Shown piece by piece: positions 1-8,363 of a stretch of DNA of 64,000 nt. Within the stretch, counting starts at the first letter, position 1, and every line of letters begins with the position of its first letter. The stretch comes from Desulfovibrio sp. (GTDB lineage Bacteria; Desulfobacterota; Desulfovibrionia; Desulfovibrionales; Desulfovibrionaceae): contig JACRDI010000021.1 in NCBI GenBank assembly GCA_016218665.1, positions 1 to 64,000 on the forward strand. The letters are read 5' to 3'. A program made the translations under genes and the position numbers. The notes under the pieces were generated by a model that saw only the letters and a program-made list of their open reading frames with translations, was not told the origin of the DNA and searched no databases.

Positions 1-196
1 CCGCGACTGCCTGCCCCTGCCCACCAAGTACCTCACTGGCGGCCAGGTGCTCGCCTTCCGCGACTACGCCTTCGACGCCTACTACAAGAACCCGCGCTAC
101 CTCTCCATGATCCGCACAAAGTTCGGCGAAGCGACCATGCGACACATCCAGGTCATGGCGGAGAAGAAGCTGGACAGGGACAACGCCGTCATATAG
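1..196 (+). CDS. Radical SAM / cobalamin-binding-type protein, 3' end only
   Basis: Only the last 64 codons are in the window; the frame is open at the left edge and stops at TAG 194-196. The tail reads TGGQVLAFRDYAF followed by NPRYLSMIRTKFG, which resembles the C-terminus of B12-binding radical SAM enzymes of the BchE/HpnP type. The diagnostic CxxxCxxC motif would lie outside the window, so the reaction cannot be named. It is followed after 51 bases by a same-strand glycosyltransferase, suggesting a shared operon for a lipid or cell-surface product. The assignment rests on tail similarity alone. Confidence 0.55.
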   Translation, partial: RDCLPLPTKYLTGGQVLAFRDYAFDAYYKNPRYLSMIRTKFGEATMRHIQVMAEKKLDRDNAVI

Positions 197-247
197 TTTT
201 CCCACCGCCCGACCGGGCAGCCAATTTCCTTTTTGAGAGAGTCCCAC

Positions 248-952
248 ATGAAGACGACGCTTCTCGTCATGACCTTGAATGAAGTCGAAGGCATGAAGGC
301 CATCATGCCGCGCATCAAGCCCGGCTGGGTGGACCAGATCATCGTGGTCGACGGCGGTTCCAAGGACGGCACCATCGAGTGGGCCCGGGACAACGGGTAC
401 CCGGTCTACGTGCAGAAGAAGCGCGGCTTCCGCCATGCCTACGAGGAAGTCATGCCTCTGGTCGAGGGCGACGTGATCATCACCTTCAGCCCGGACGGCA
501 ACTCCGTGGCTGAACTGTTGCCCGACCTCGTGGCCAAGATGCGCGAGGGCTACGACATGGTCATCGCCTCCCGCTACCTGGGCCCGGCCAAGAGCGCGGA
601 CGACGACATCGTCACCGGCTTCGGCAACTGGCTCTTCACCCGCACGGTGAACCTGCTGCACGGCGGCAAGTACACCGACGTCATGGTCATCTACCGGGCC
701 TACAAGAAGCAGTTGGTGTACGACCTCGACCTGGTGGGCGATGCAGCTTACGCCCTGCCGGAGAAGCTCTTCGGCACCAAGATCAGCTGGGAGCCGCTGC
801 TTTCCTGCCGGGCGGCCAAGCGCAAGCTCAAAATCGCCGAGATTCCCGGCGACGAACCTCCCCGCATCGGCGGCGAACGCAAGCTGCAGGTGTTGCGCTG
901 GGGCGCGGCCTATTACTTCCAGTTCCTGCGCGAAATCTTTTGGTGGAAATAG
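248..952 (+). CDS. Glycosyltransferase family 2
   Basis: A 234-residue cytoplasmic or membrane-associated GT-A transferase. The N-terminus LLVMTLNEVEG and VVDGGSKDGTIEWA are the nucleotide-sugar binding core of family 2, and SPDGNS sits where the metal-binding acidic motif normally lies, so that motif is degenerate (D-G-N). There are no convincing membrane segments, unlike DPM1-type enzymes with C-terminal anchors. The ORF track opens 15 bases earlier, but ATG 248 follows a GAGAGAG ribosome site and gives the canonical start. It lies downstream of the radical SAM gene and ends before a strong terminator. Donor and acceptor are unknown. Confidence 0.85.
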   Translation: MKTTLLVMTLNEVEGMKAIMPRIKPGWVDQIIVVDGGSKDGTIEWARDNGYPVYVQKKRGFRHAYEEVMPLVEGDVIITFSPDGNSVAELLPDLVAKMREGYDMVIASRYLGPAKSADDDIVTGFGNWLFTRTVNLLHGGKYTDVMVIYRAYKKQLVYDLDLVGDAAYALPEKLFGTKISWEPLLSCRAAKRKLKIAEIPGDEPPRIGGERKLQVLRWGAAYYFQFLREIFWWK

Positions 953-977
953 CCCGAGCCTGAGCCACACGATATTC

Positions 978-1009
978 AAACGGCCGTCCAGTCTGGGCGG
1001 CCGTTTTTT
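978..1009 (+). terminator. Rho-independent terminator after the glycosyltransferase
   Basis: A 10-bp stem (CGGCCGTCCA with its complement, loop GTC) is flanked by AAA on the left and six T on the right. It closes the plus-strand pair; the short A run on the left may also weakly terminate the convergent minus-strand gene. Confidence 0.85.
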
Positions 1010-1034
1010 GTTTTTTGGCAAAAAAGAAAGCGCT

Positions 1035-3569
1035 TCAGAAACGGCGGAGCAGGCTTCTGGTCCAGCACGCCACCAGAAGTCCCAAAAGGGGGACGGTGGC
1101 GAGCATGTAGCCGAAGCTTTCGGCCTGCGGCCCCTTGTGCCGGCCCAGGACGAAAAGAAGGAAGGTCACCGCCCACACGAGTCCGCTCAGCGCCCCGGCC
1201 AGCACCATGCGGCCAAGCGGGGGCACCTGCGCCGCGCCGAGCAGCGGATCTTCCCGCCCTGCCGCAGCGGGAGAATGCCCCCCCCGCCCCCAGAACACCC
1301 CGGCGAACATGAGGCCGAGGCCAATAAGCGAAGCCAAATTCAGCTGCCAGATTAGCGGGTTGGAGTAGGTCAGCTCCATGCGGAAAGGACCGGGCCGGTC
1401 TATGCGGTAGCCCTGCCAGGCATGGTTGGCGCGGAAAGACGGTACAACGGAGCCGTCCGCGGCAACGGCCTTCCAGTTGGGATCGAAGTTATTGGCGGCG
1501 ACGAGCACGCACGGCCCCTTGGCCTCGCCCTCCACCACGATGCGGTCCGGCGACCAGGACACGATGCGCACCTCGCCGGCGAATCCCCCATTGACGTCGC
1601 CTGGAGGCAAGCCCGGCATGTCCTCGCGCACGACCACCACACGGCTTCTGAGCGTGTCCAGGTTCGAGGCGCGGATGAACCCGAGGGCCTCCTCACGCGT
1701 GTCCACCAGCACGGCCTTGGCCAGGGAAACGCGAGGCAGCGCATCCTTCAAGGTGTAGACGTGCAGGGGCAGAGCATAGCGATCGCGCAAGCCGAGTCGC
1801 GCAAGCCAGGGGGAAGTCTCGCCATACCCGGCGGAAACGGTGTGCGACGCAGACAGTTCCTCAAGCCCGGCGATGGGCCGGGGGGAGAGGACATGGGTCA
1901 CGTTCATGGCGCGGAGCGCGTCCCAGTTGAAGTCCGCCGTGCTGCGCGCGGGAGCCTTGTCCAGGGTCCAGGAACGCTGATCCAGATCGACCTGGAGCCG
2001 GGTCAGGTAGAGCTGCCGCCAAAGGTTGTCAAAACCCTGCAATTGCTGCGTGTTGGAGAGCTGGGGGAGGACGGCCTCGCGCACGAATTCCTTATAGTAT
2101 TTGTTGAACAACGGCGATTTTGCGCCGACGGTGTCCAGGCCAAGATTCTGCGCCACCACGGGATGCAGGTCCACGCAGGCCACGCGGAAGGGCTCTTTTG
2201 AACCCGTCGCCGCCAGCGCCGAGAGCTCCTTGTGGCCCAGCATGCCCTGGGCATAGGGGGCGAACATGCCGCTGGTCATGTTTTGCTGGCGCACCAGCAT
2301 GGCCGATGCCGCCAGGCACACGGCCAGGGCCACGCCCCAGCGCACCGGACGGCGGGTTGACGCCGCGCCGTCCGCGCGCATGAGGGCCACGGCGCAAAGC
2401 CCGGCGCCGAGGATGAAGAGGAACGCCAGCACCTTGTTCGCGGCCGCTCCCGTCAGCGCCAAGGCGGGGATGAGCAGCAGGGCCCAGGCCCAGTGCGGCC
2501 GTTTCTCTCGGCCCGCAAGGGCATCCAGCACCTCGGCGGCGATCATTGCGCCGACGATGCCCGTGCAGGTGGCGAACATGAACAGGTCCATCTTGAGCAG
2601 GAAGCTGCCCGAGAACAGCCCCTTCAGCTCGCTGGTGAAGACGCCGGCCACCAAAAGCATGGCGGCCAGGAACATGTAGCAGGTGCGCAGGCTGCGCCGG
2701 GACATGAACGGCAACCCCAACACCAGGAACGTGATCAGCTGCTGATCGGCCAATCGCCCCCGCAACCAGCGAAAGTAGTCGAGGATGGCGGGCCAGAGCC
2801 CCGGATAGCTGAAGTCCCATTCGCGCTGGGTGTAGGGGATGTACAGGAACAGGCTGGCGATGGACGGCAGGTAGAGCAGCACGTAGCCGGTCCAGACGAG
2901 GAAGACGCCCGCCACCTGCCGCCGGAAATCCGGCAGATGCCTCCCCAGAAACAGCACCAGCGCCAGATGCAGGATGGGGAAATGCGGCAGCGTCAGCACG
3001 GGGAACGAGAACAGGCTGGCCAGGACGATGAACGCCGCGGCCTTGGCACGGTCACGCCGCGGTGTGGCGGCGCTGAACAGCTCCACGCACCAGACGAAGA
3101 AGGCCGGAAACACGTAGGGCATGACGAAGTGAACATTGCCGCTGATCCAGGTGATGCTGGTCAGGGCCGCAACCACCAGCGCCGACCGCCGGCTGGTGCC
3201 CAGCAGCAGCGGCAGGAAGCGGTACATGCCGTATCCGGCCAGGAACATCTGGCCGCAGTTCCAGAGCAGCGAGAGCGCCCAGAGCGGCAGAACCCCCGCG
3301 AGCAGAACGCCGGGATGCCATGGCGGGTGCTGGCCCACGAAGCTTGGGACACCGCCTGCGTGGAAGGGATACCAGCTGAAGGGACCGTAGGTGGTCCAAA
3401 GCTTCCACATGGCCTGGAACGGCGCAAAATGCACCTCCAGGCTGTCGTAGATGTCTATGGTGGCCAGCGGGCCCAGGACAATCTTGTCCGCGTAGCACAG
3501 CAGGGCGAGGCCGAGCAGCAGCAGCACGTCTCCGCGCCGGGGCTGAAAGGAGGCGGTCTCGGTCTGCAT
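1035..3569 (-). CDS. YfhO-like large polytopic membrane protein
   Basis: An 844-residue protein with roughly a dozen hydrophobic segments in its first 560 residues, a soluble region, then a C-terminal stretch (NNFDPNWKAVAADG, GYRIDRPGPF) and two more hydrophobic segments. This layout and the late NWKA...DG motif match the YfhO family, GT-C-fold-like proteins linked to glycosylation of envelope polymers. The early IDIYDSLEVHFAPFQ could be the lumenal acidic loop of such enzymes. The track ORF extends 109 codons upstream, but those look like unselected GC-rich sequence; ATG 3569 was chosen because the first membrane segment follows soon after. It is divergent from the TVP38-type gene. The substrate is unknown. 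Confidence 0.75.
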   Translation of the reverse strand: MQTETASFQPRRGDVLLLLGLALLCYADKIVLGPLATIDIYDSLEVHFAPFQAMWKLWTTYGPFSWYPFHAGGVPSFVGQHPPWHPGVLLAGVLPLWALSLLWNCGQMFLAGYGMYRFLPLLLGTSRRSALVVAALTSITWISGNVHFVMPYVFPAFFVWCVELFSAATPRRDRAKAAAFIVLASLFSFPVLTLPHFPILHLALVLFLGRHLPDFRRQVAGVFLVWTGYVLLYLPSIASLFLYIPYTQREWDFSYPGLWPAILDYFRWLRGRLADQQLITFLVLGLPFMSRRSLRTCYMFLAAMLLVAGVFTSELKGLFSGSFLLKMDLFMFATCTGIVGAMIAAEVLDALAGREKRPHWAWALLLIPALALTGAAANKVLAFLFILGAGLCAVALMRADGAASTRRPVRWGVALAVCLAASAMLVRQQNMTSGMFAPYAQGMLGHKELSALAATGSKEPFRVACVDLHPVVAQNLGLDTVGAKSPLFNKYYKEFVREAVLPQLSNTQQLQGFDNLWRQLYLTRLQVDLDQRSWTLDKAPARSTADFNWDALRAMNVTHVLSPRPIAGLEELSASHTVSAGYGETSPWLARLGLRDRYALPLHVYTLKDALPRVSLAKAVLVDTREEALGFIRASNLDTLRSRVVVVREDMPGLPPGDVNGGFAGEVRIVSWSPDRIVVEGEAKGPCVLVAANNFDPNWKAVAADGSVVPSFRANHAWQGYRIDRPGPFRMELTYSNPLIWQLNLASLIGLGLMFAGVFWGRGGHSPAAAGREDPLLGAAQVPPLGRMVLAGALSGLVWAVTFLLFVLGRHKGPQAESFGYMLATVPLLGLLVACWTRSLLRRF

Positions 3570-3729
3570 CGGGTGCGGATTCCTCGGAAAGAGTGTTCGG
3601 CGCCCCAAATGCGGAGCGTCTCCGGGCTTTACGTGCCAGATGCTGTTGGTATAGGACAACGGCGGCGCATGCAACAGGAACGGCCGCTCGCGTTGCGCAG
3701 CGCCAAATACCCCGCGCTCACGGAACACA

Positions 3730-4470
3730 ATGACGGACAAGCAGCCCCTCACCGACACCAGCCCCGCAGCATCTCCATTCAGCACGGCGCGCCGCTTGGT
3801 CCTCGTCGTGCTTTTCATCGTGCTCGCAGGCCTGGCCTGGCGCCTGTGGGACCAGAATCTGCTTTCTTCCAGCGGCGTCATCGAGGCCGTGCGCACCTAT
3901 CCGCTGCTGGCTCCGCTGGCCTTCATCGGCTTGTATGCGCTGACCATGCTGTTCCTGCTGCCCACCCTGCCACTCAACCTTGGCGCGGGGTTCCTTTGGG
4001 GCGCCGGACTCGGGGCCCTGTACTCCCTGCTCGGCAGCTCGCTCGGCTGCATCCTGGCCTTTGTCTTCGCGCGGACGGCCTTTGGCCAGCCCTTTGCGCG
4101 GGGCTTCAATTCCCCGCTCTTGCAGCGCATCAGCGGCAGCCTGGAGCGCAGCCCCTGGAAGGCCGTGGCCTTTGTGCGGCTCAACCCCGCCGTGCCCACC
4201 AGCGTGGTCAACTTCCTGCTTGGCCTCACCTCGCTGAAGCTCTGGACGTACGCCTGGGGCACGCTCCTGTTCTCCGCCCCGCTGTGCTACGTCTTCTCCT
4301 ACCTGGGCCAGCAGACCGGCGGCTTCATGCTCGACGGCGACACAAGCCGGCTGGTGCGCCTGGTGGCCGTGACCCTGGGCTTCGGCCTGTTTCTGCTGGC
4401 CGGCAAGCACGTGCTGAGCCGGGGCAAAAAACAGGGCGCGGCCCCCGATGTCGAGGAGCCGCGCCCCTGA
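3730..4470 (+). CDS. TVP38/TMEM64-type (VTT domain) membrane protein
   Basis: A 246-residue inner-membrane protein. A cytoplasmic N-terminus is followed by a membrane segment at about residues 20-40, then the VTT core: LLPTLPLNLGAGFLWG, SLLGSSLGC, and the PAVPTSVVNFLLGLT re-entrant region. The TVP38/DedA superfamily includes lipid scramblases and undecaprenyl-phosphate flippases, but the role of this subgroup is not settled. It is divergent from the YfhO-like gene across 160 bases, and its 3' end faces a minus-strand unknown gene only 22 bases away with no clear hairpin between. Confidence 0.85.
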   Translation: MTDKQPLTDTSPAASPFSTARRLVLVVLFIVLAGLAWRLWDQNLLSSSGVIEAVRTYPLLAPLAFIGLYALTMLFLLPTLPLNLGAGFLWGAGLGALYSLLGSSLGCILAFVFARTAFGQPFARGFNSPLLQRISGSLERSPWKAVAFVRLNPAVPTSVVNFLLGLTSLKLWTYAWGTLLFSAPLCYVFSYLGQQTGGFMLDGDTSRLVRLVAVTLGFGLFLLAGKHVLSRGKKQGAAPDVEEPRP

Positions 4471-4492
4471 GGCGCCGTTATCGACGTATCGT

Positions 4493-4906
4493 CTAGCAGG
4501 CCTGCAACGAACGCAGGCACTTCTTGGTAACCATCTCCGGGTGCTCCGCCACGCAGGCGAGCATGTCCTCGTAGATCTGCTGCACCGTGGCCGTGGGCAC
4601 GTTGTCGGCCTGGTACAGAATGGGCGATTCGGCCTCGAACAGGGGCCACCAGGATTTTTCTTCCAGATGCTGCCAGGCGCCGCGCTTGCCGTGGGCAAAC
4701 ACCCCATGCTTGCTCTGCAGGACCACCTGGAAGGCCTCGTAGCCGCCGACGTCGTCCAGGAGGGCCTCCGGCGTGGAGGCGTGCAGGCTGCTGGCCTGGA
4801 TGGAAAGGAAGAACACAGCGCCGATCTCGATGTCCTGGAACCAGCGTTCGCCGGTGTCGTCATTCCTCATGTCTTCCTTGAGCAAAGTGCGAAAGTCCTG
4901 GGCCAT
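4493..4906 (-). CDS. Unknown protein, 137 aa
   Basis: I do not recognise a family. The product is acidic, soluble, and rich in W, F and Q (GAVFFLSIQASSLHAS, KSWWPLFEAE), with a cysteine-containing tail LRSLQAC. There is no signal peptide or membrane segment. ATG 4906 follows CAGGAG at good spacing, so the track's longer ORF start is rejected. It begins 38 bases after the TPR protein stop on the same strand and is probably its operon partner. The clean ribosome site supports a real gene. Confidence 0.75.
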   Translation of the reverse strand: MAQDFRTLLKEDMRNDDTGERWFQDIEIGAVFFLSIQASSLHASTPEALLDDVGGYEAFQVVLQSKHGVFAHGKRGAWQHLEEKSWWPLFEAESPILYQADNVPTATVQQIYEDMLACVAEHPEMVTKKCLRSLQAC

Positions 4907-4944
4907 GTAATGCTCCTGGGTGGACGTTGGTTGAAGGAAGTGCG

Positions 4945-7095
4945 CTAGAACGGGTATACGGGCTCGCCGGACTCCTTGGCCGCGGGCTTGCCCGTCTTGT
5001 TCTCCAGTGCGCTCAGGCGGTTCTTGGCGGCCTCCTGGGCCTCCTTGGTGTCCGCCGTGGCGATGACCGATTTGAGCAGCTTCTTGGCCGTCTCGTAGTT
5101 GCCCTTGATCTCGTAGATCATGGCCGAGCGGTACATGGCTACCGTGGGCCACATGGGCTCTTGCCCGTACTGGTAGGCCAGGCGCAGGTAATAGTCCAGG
5201 GCGCCGTCGTAATTCTTGAGGGAATGTTCGCCCTCGCCCAGCCAGAACAGCACCTCGGCCTGCAGGGAGCGCGGCATCTTGTCGCGGTTTTCCCACAGGA
5301 TGGACAGCTGCTTGCGGCCGCCTTCGAAGTCGCCCTTGAGCTGCAGGAAGGTGGCGATGTCCAGGCGGGTCTTGGGATCCATCTCCGTGCCCAGAGCCAG
5401 CATCTCCTGATAGGTGGCCAGAGCCTGCTCGTCCTTGCCGCTCTCGCGCTCCATCTTGGCCTTGAGGCTCAAGCGCGACACCGTGCGCTTTTTGTCGGGC
5501 GACAAAGCGGCCATGCGCCCCAGGTAGGCCTCGGCCTGCTGGAACTGCCGGTTTTCCACAGCCCGCTGCGTCAGATAGATGAGGCAGTCATACCCGTGCC
5601 CGGTATCTGGAAAGAGAAAGGCCGAACGGCGGGCGAGTTCCGGGCCGGGCCCGGCAGCCCAGCGGGCCTGCCAGTCCGCCAGCACGAGCAGACGGTCCAG
5701 GGGCCACGCCTTGTTGACGTTGCTGCCCTTGCCGATCTCGATCTTGGTCCAGAAGGGGGCCTCGCCCGCAAGCGGGGCGCCCGTGCCGCCCGCGGCCAGC
5801 AGGGCCGAAAGGGCAGGGGAGAGCTTGGCGGCAGCGCCGATCTCCTGGGGCAGCAGAGTCTTCATGTCCTCCTGGAACAGCAGGCCACCAGCGATGCGCA
5901 GGGTTATGGGCAGCTTGCGCTTGTCCAGGCCGTTCCAAATCTCCTGGGCCTCGTCCACCTTGCCTTCCTCCAGGCTCAGGATGAACTTGAGGGAGCGGAG
6001 CAGGCGGGACATCTCGTCGGAAAGCAGCAGGGACTGGAGCTCCTTGTCCACCGCCTCCTGAGCCTCGGCTCCGGAGAGCTGCGCCAGGTTGGTCTTGAAC
6101 TTGGTCCAGGAGTTGGCGGTGCTTCCCAGCAGCCATTCCTCGCGGCTGCCCGCGTAGGGGGCCAGCAGGTTGGCGTTCCAGAATCCCGAGGCCTTGGCGT
6201 AGCCGGAGGCGTTCAGGGCCTTGGAGTCCGGAGCCTTGCCCGTGGAGAGGAAGGTCAGCAGGCCGGACCAGAAATCGCGCAGGGCCGGGGCGGACACCTG
6301 GGCCAGGAAGCCCTTGGCCTTGGCGTAGTCCTCCAGGCTGGCCGCGGCAACGGCCTGGGCAACCAGCTGGCGGTCGGCCGGGCTCACCATCAGGCCGGAG
6401 TCCTTGGCGGGCTTTTCGCCCTTGGCCGGGGCGGGCGATTCCTCGCCAGTGGCCTGGGCCAGCGCCTCCTTGGACTTCACCCAGAAGTTCTCCTGGCCCC
6501 AGGCCTTCTCGGCCTGGCCCAGCAGGGTGCGCAGGGTCTGCTCAATGGCGTCGCGGGAGGCGGAAGGATTGCCCACAAAGGCCCAGAACTGCCTGCGCCA
6601 CACGTCCACCCAAAGGGCCTCAAGGCCGTTCTCGGACGAGAGCCTGGCCTTGAGCTGCGCGTCGTCCATGAGCTTGGCCGCGTGGCTGTACCAGACCACG
6701 GCCTTGTAGGGATCGCCCAGGGCGCGGAAGCAGTTCCCGCCGACCCACAGGCGCTGGACCTCAAGGGCATTGTCCTCATAGGGCTTCTGGCCCTCTATGA
6801 CGGCCAGGGCCTGCTGGGGCGAGCCCTGCAGCAAAAGCCCCTCGGCGCGCTTGATGGCGGAAGCGCCGGTCTCGTCGTTGGCCACGTCCTCCTGCACAAC
6901 GATCCGATCGTACGCGCCATACTTCTTGAGCCACTGCTCATAGGCTGCGTCGGTGGCGGGCTTGGCCTCGGCCGCGGGCTTTGTAGCGGCCTTCTTGGGC
7001 GCGGCGGCGGCCGCGGGAGTCGCAATGAGCGCCGCAAGGGCCAGCGCACCCGCAAGGGCGCCGGGAATGGCGGCGTGGCGGAACATTTTCTTCAT
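4945..7095 (-). CDS. Secreted tetratricopeptide-repeat protein
   Basis: A 716-residue protein with a cleavable signal peptide (MKKMFRHAAIPG, hydrophobic core, then ATPAAAAA) and an Ala/Lys-rich linker. The rest is helical repeat; TPR-like units are clearest in the C-terminal half (QQAEAYLGRMAALSPDKK, ALATYQEMLALG, ALDYYLRLAYQYG, ETAKKLLKSVIATA). It is probably a periplasmic or outer-membrane-associated scaffold; no enzyme motif is seen. ATG 7095 follows AGAGG and places the signal peptide at the N-terminus; the 43 upstream codons of the track ORF lack such logic. An AT-rich palindrome lies about 145 bases upstream. Confidence 0.8.
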   Translation of the reverse strand: MKKMFRHAAIPGALAGALALAALIATPAAAAAPKKAATKPAAEAKPATDAAYEQWLKKYGAYDRIVVQEDVANDETGASAIKRAEGLLLQGSPQQALAVIEGQKPYEDNALEVQRLWVGGNCFRALGDPYKAVVWYSHAAKLMDDAQLKARLSSENGLEALWVDVWRRQFWAFVGNPSASRDAIEQTLRTLLGQAEKAWGQENFWVKSKEALAQATGEESPAPAKGEKPAKDSGLMVSPADRQLVAQAVAAASLEDYAKAKGFLAQVSAPALRDFWSGLLTFLSTGKAPDSKALNASGYAKASGFWNANLLAPYAGSREEWLLGSTANSWTKFKTNLAQLSGAEAQEAVDKELQSLLLSDEMSRLLRSLKFILSLEEGKVDEAQEIWNGLDKRKLPITLRIAGGLLFQEDMKTLLPQEIGAAAKLSPALSALLAAGGTGAPLAGEAPFWTKIEIGKGSNVNKAWPLDRLLVLADWQARWAAGPGPELARRSAFLFPDTGHGYDCLIYLTQRAVENRQFQQAEAYLGRMAALSPDKKRTVSRLSLKAKMERESGKDEQALATYQEMLALGTEMDPKTRLDIATFLQLKGDFEGGRKQLSILWENRDKMPRSLQAEVLFWLGEGEHSLKNYDGALDYYLRLAYQYGQEPMWPTVAMYRSAMIYEIKGNYETAKKLLKSVIATADTKEAQEAAKNRLSALENKTGKPAAKESGEPVYPF

Positions 7096-7237
7096 CAGCG
7101 GTGCGCCTCTAAACTGGCGGCGTCCTGTCTGCGGACAGGGCGCGGTTGGAGTTGTTGCGATGAGGGCATCCCTGCCACAGAAGCCCCCAGAAGGGAAGGG
7201 AACATGGAACATGGCTCCGCCCACATCTCAAAGTTAA

Positions 7238-7253
7238 CATAATTTACATTATG
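7238..7253 (-). promoter_or_regulatory. AT-rich palindrome and possible -10 upstream of the TPR gene
   Basis: CATAAT-TTAC-ATTATG is a perfect 6-bp inverted repeat with a 4-base centre, inside an AT-rich pocket of an otherwise GC-rich region. On the minus strand CATAAT is a 5/6 match to a -10 box; the matching -35 (TTTTCG) is poor. Its symmetry suggests an operator for a dimeric regulator. Confidence 0.4.
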
Positions 7254-7298
7254 AGACAAAGCGGCTTTTGCGAAAAGGGGTCCGGCAGGGGGCCTGAA

Positions 7299-7937
7299 CT
7301 ACCTCTTCGCCCAGTCATCAAGGAATTTCGCCAGCCCGATGTCGGTCAGCGGATGCTTCACCAGATCAAGAAGCACGGCGAGCGGCACGGTGGCCGCGTC
7401 CGCCCCCAGCAAGGCGGCCTGGAGGAAATGGTTCACGTGGCGGATGCTTGCCGCCAGCACCTGGGTGGACAGATCATAGTTGCGGAACACGGTCATGATG
7501 TCCTGCACCACCTGCATGCCGTCCTGGCCGATGTCGTCCAGCCGGCCGATGAAGGGGCTGACGTAGCCGGCCCCGGCCTTGGCGGCAAGCAGCGCCTGGT
7601 TGGCCGAAAAGACCAGCGTGGCGTTGGTCTCTATGCCGCGCTGGTGCAGCTCATGGATGACCTTGAGTCCGTCCAGCGTCACCGGCACCTTCACCACCAC
7701 GTTCGGGGCGATCTTCACCAGATCGCGCGCCTCGGCGAGCATGTCGGCGGGGTCGGTGGCGATGACCTCCACGCTCACCGGGCCGTCGATCTCCTTGCAG
7801 ATCTGGCGGACGAGCTTCTTCCAGTCGCCCTTTTCCCTGGCCAGCAGGCTCGGATTGGTGGTGACGCCCTCGATGGCGCCGAGGGACTTGGCCTGGCGGA
7901 TGTGGTCGATGTTGGCGCTGTCGAGGAATATCTTCAT
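7299..7937 (-). CDS. fsa: Fructose-6-phosphate aldolase / transaldolase-like protein
   Basis: A 212-residue TIM-barrel aldolase of the small transaldolase subfamily, which cleaves or transfers dihydroxyacetone units in cytosolic sugar-phosphate metabolism. MKIFLDSANIDHIRQA, GVTTNPSLLA and the Schiff-base lysine region VVVKVPVT are diagnostic, as are the TLVFSANQAL and SPFIGRLDDIG strands. Length fits the FSA/TalC group rather than the 300-residue TalB. ATG 7937 follows GGAGGAC; the track start 32 codons upstream is rejected. It lies 52 bases downstream of the YHS-type gene with no terminator between. Sequence alone cannot separate aldolase from transaldolase activity. Confidence 0.9.
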   Translation of the reverse strand: MKIFLDSANIDHIRQAKSLGAIEGVTTNPSLLAREKGDWKKLVRQICKEIDGPVSVEVIATDPADMLAEARDLVKIAPNVVVKVPVTLDGLKVIHELHQRGIETNATLVFSANQALLAAKAGAGYVSPFIGRLDDIGQDGMQVVQDIMTVFRNYDLSTQVLAASIRHVNHFLQAALLGADAATVPLAVLLDLVKHPLTDIGLAKFLDDWAKR

Positions 7938-7989
7938 CAGGTCCTCCGGCCGTGACCGTTTTGCGGATGCGTGTGCCGGCGGGGCCTCT

Positions 7990-8286
7990 CTAGGCCTGCC
8001 CGCCGCCGTTCTGGCCGCTGTTCTGGCCTTCAAGGCGTTTGAGGTACTTTTCGCGGCAGTCGTAGGAGCAGAAGTTCAGCACCACGTCGCCCTGGCGCAC
8101 GCGGATGTCGTTGCTCTTGGACACGTAGGCCCCGCAGACCGGGTCCTTGACCATCTCGCCGGAGGCGACGAGGTCTTCCTTCTTTTCCTGCTCCTTGGAC
8201 TGTTTCCAGCGCTTGTCGCCGGCGAAGAGCTTCCAGACGACGAAGCCGCAGATGACAAGGAGGAGAAGCTTGGTCAGGCTCATCAT
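7990..8286 (-). CDS. Membrane-anchored YHS/TRASH-type metal-binding protein
   Basis: A 98-residue protein: one N-terminal membrane segment (residues 4-20, LTKLLLLVICGFVVWKLF), a charged linker, then VKDPVCGAYV and NFCSYDCREKYL. DPVCG...FCS..C is the cysteine pattern of YHS/TRASH domains, which bind copper, iron or other soft metals. The anchor would hold the domain on the cytoplasmic face if the N-terminus is periplasmic; topology is not certain. Two ATGs are adjacent; the first (8286) is six bases after GAGGAC. It lies between folK, which ends in a terminator, and fsa. Confidence 0.8.
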   Translation of the reverse strand: MMSLTKLLLLVICGFVVWKLFAGDKRWKQSKEQEKKEDLVASGEMVKDPVCGAYVSKSNDIRVRQGDVVLNFCSYDCREKYLKRLEGQNSGQNGGGQA

Positions 8287-8319
8287 GATGTTGTCCTCGA
8301 ACTACTGATGGTTGGACGA

Positions 8320-8346
8320 GCAAAAGGGCGGGACATGCCCGCCCTT
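8320..8346 (-). terminator. Rho-independent terminator after folK
   Basis: On the minus strand, AAGGGCGGG pairs with CCCGCCCTT across a five-base loop and is followed by TTTT. It separates dapL-folK from the YHS-fsa pair. Confidence 0.75.
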
Positions 8347-8363
8347 CCGTCATCTTTGGTCCG

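Noticed and set aside
2493-4496. 667-codon plus-strand ORF
   Set aside because: Antisense to the YfhO-like gene and frame-shifted over the TVP38 gene; no domain logic and no ribosome site.
4927-7242. 771-codon plus-strand ORF
   Set aside because: Antisense shadow of the signal-peptide-bearing TPR gene.
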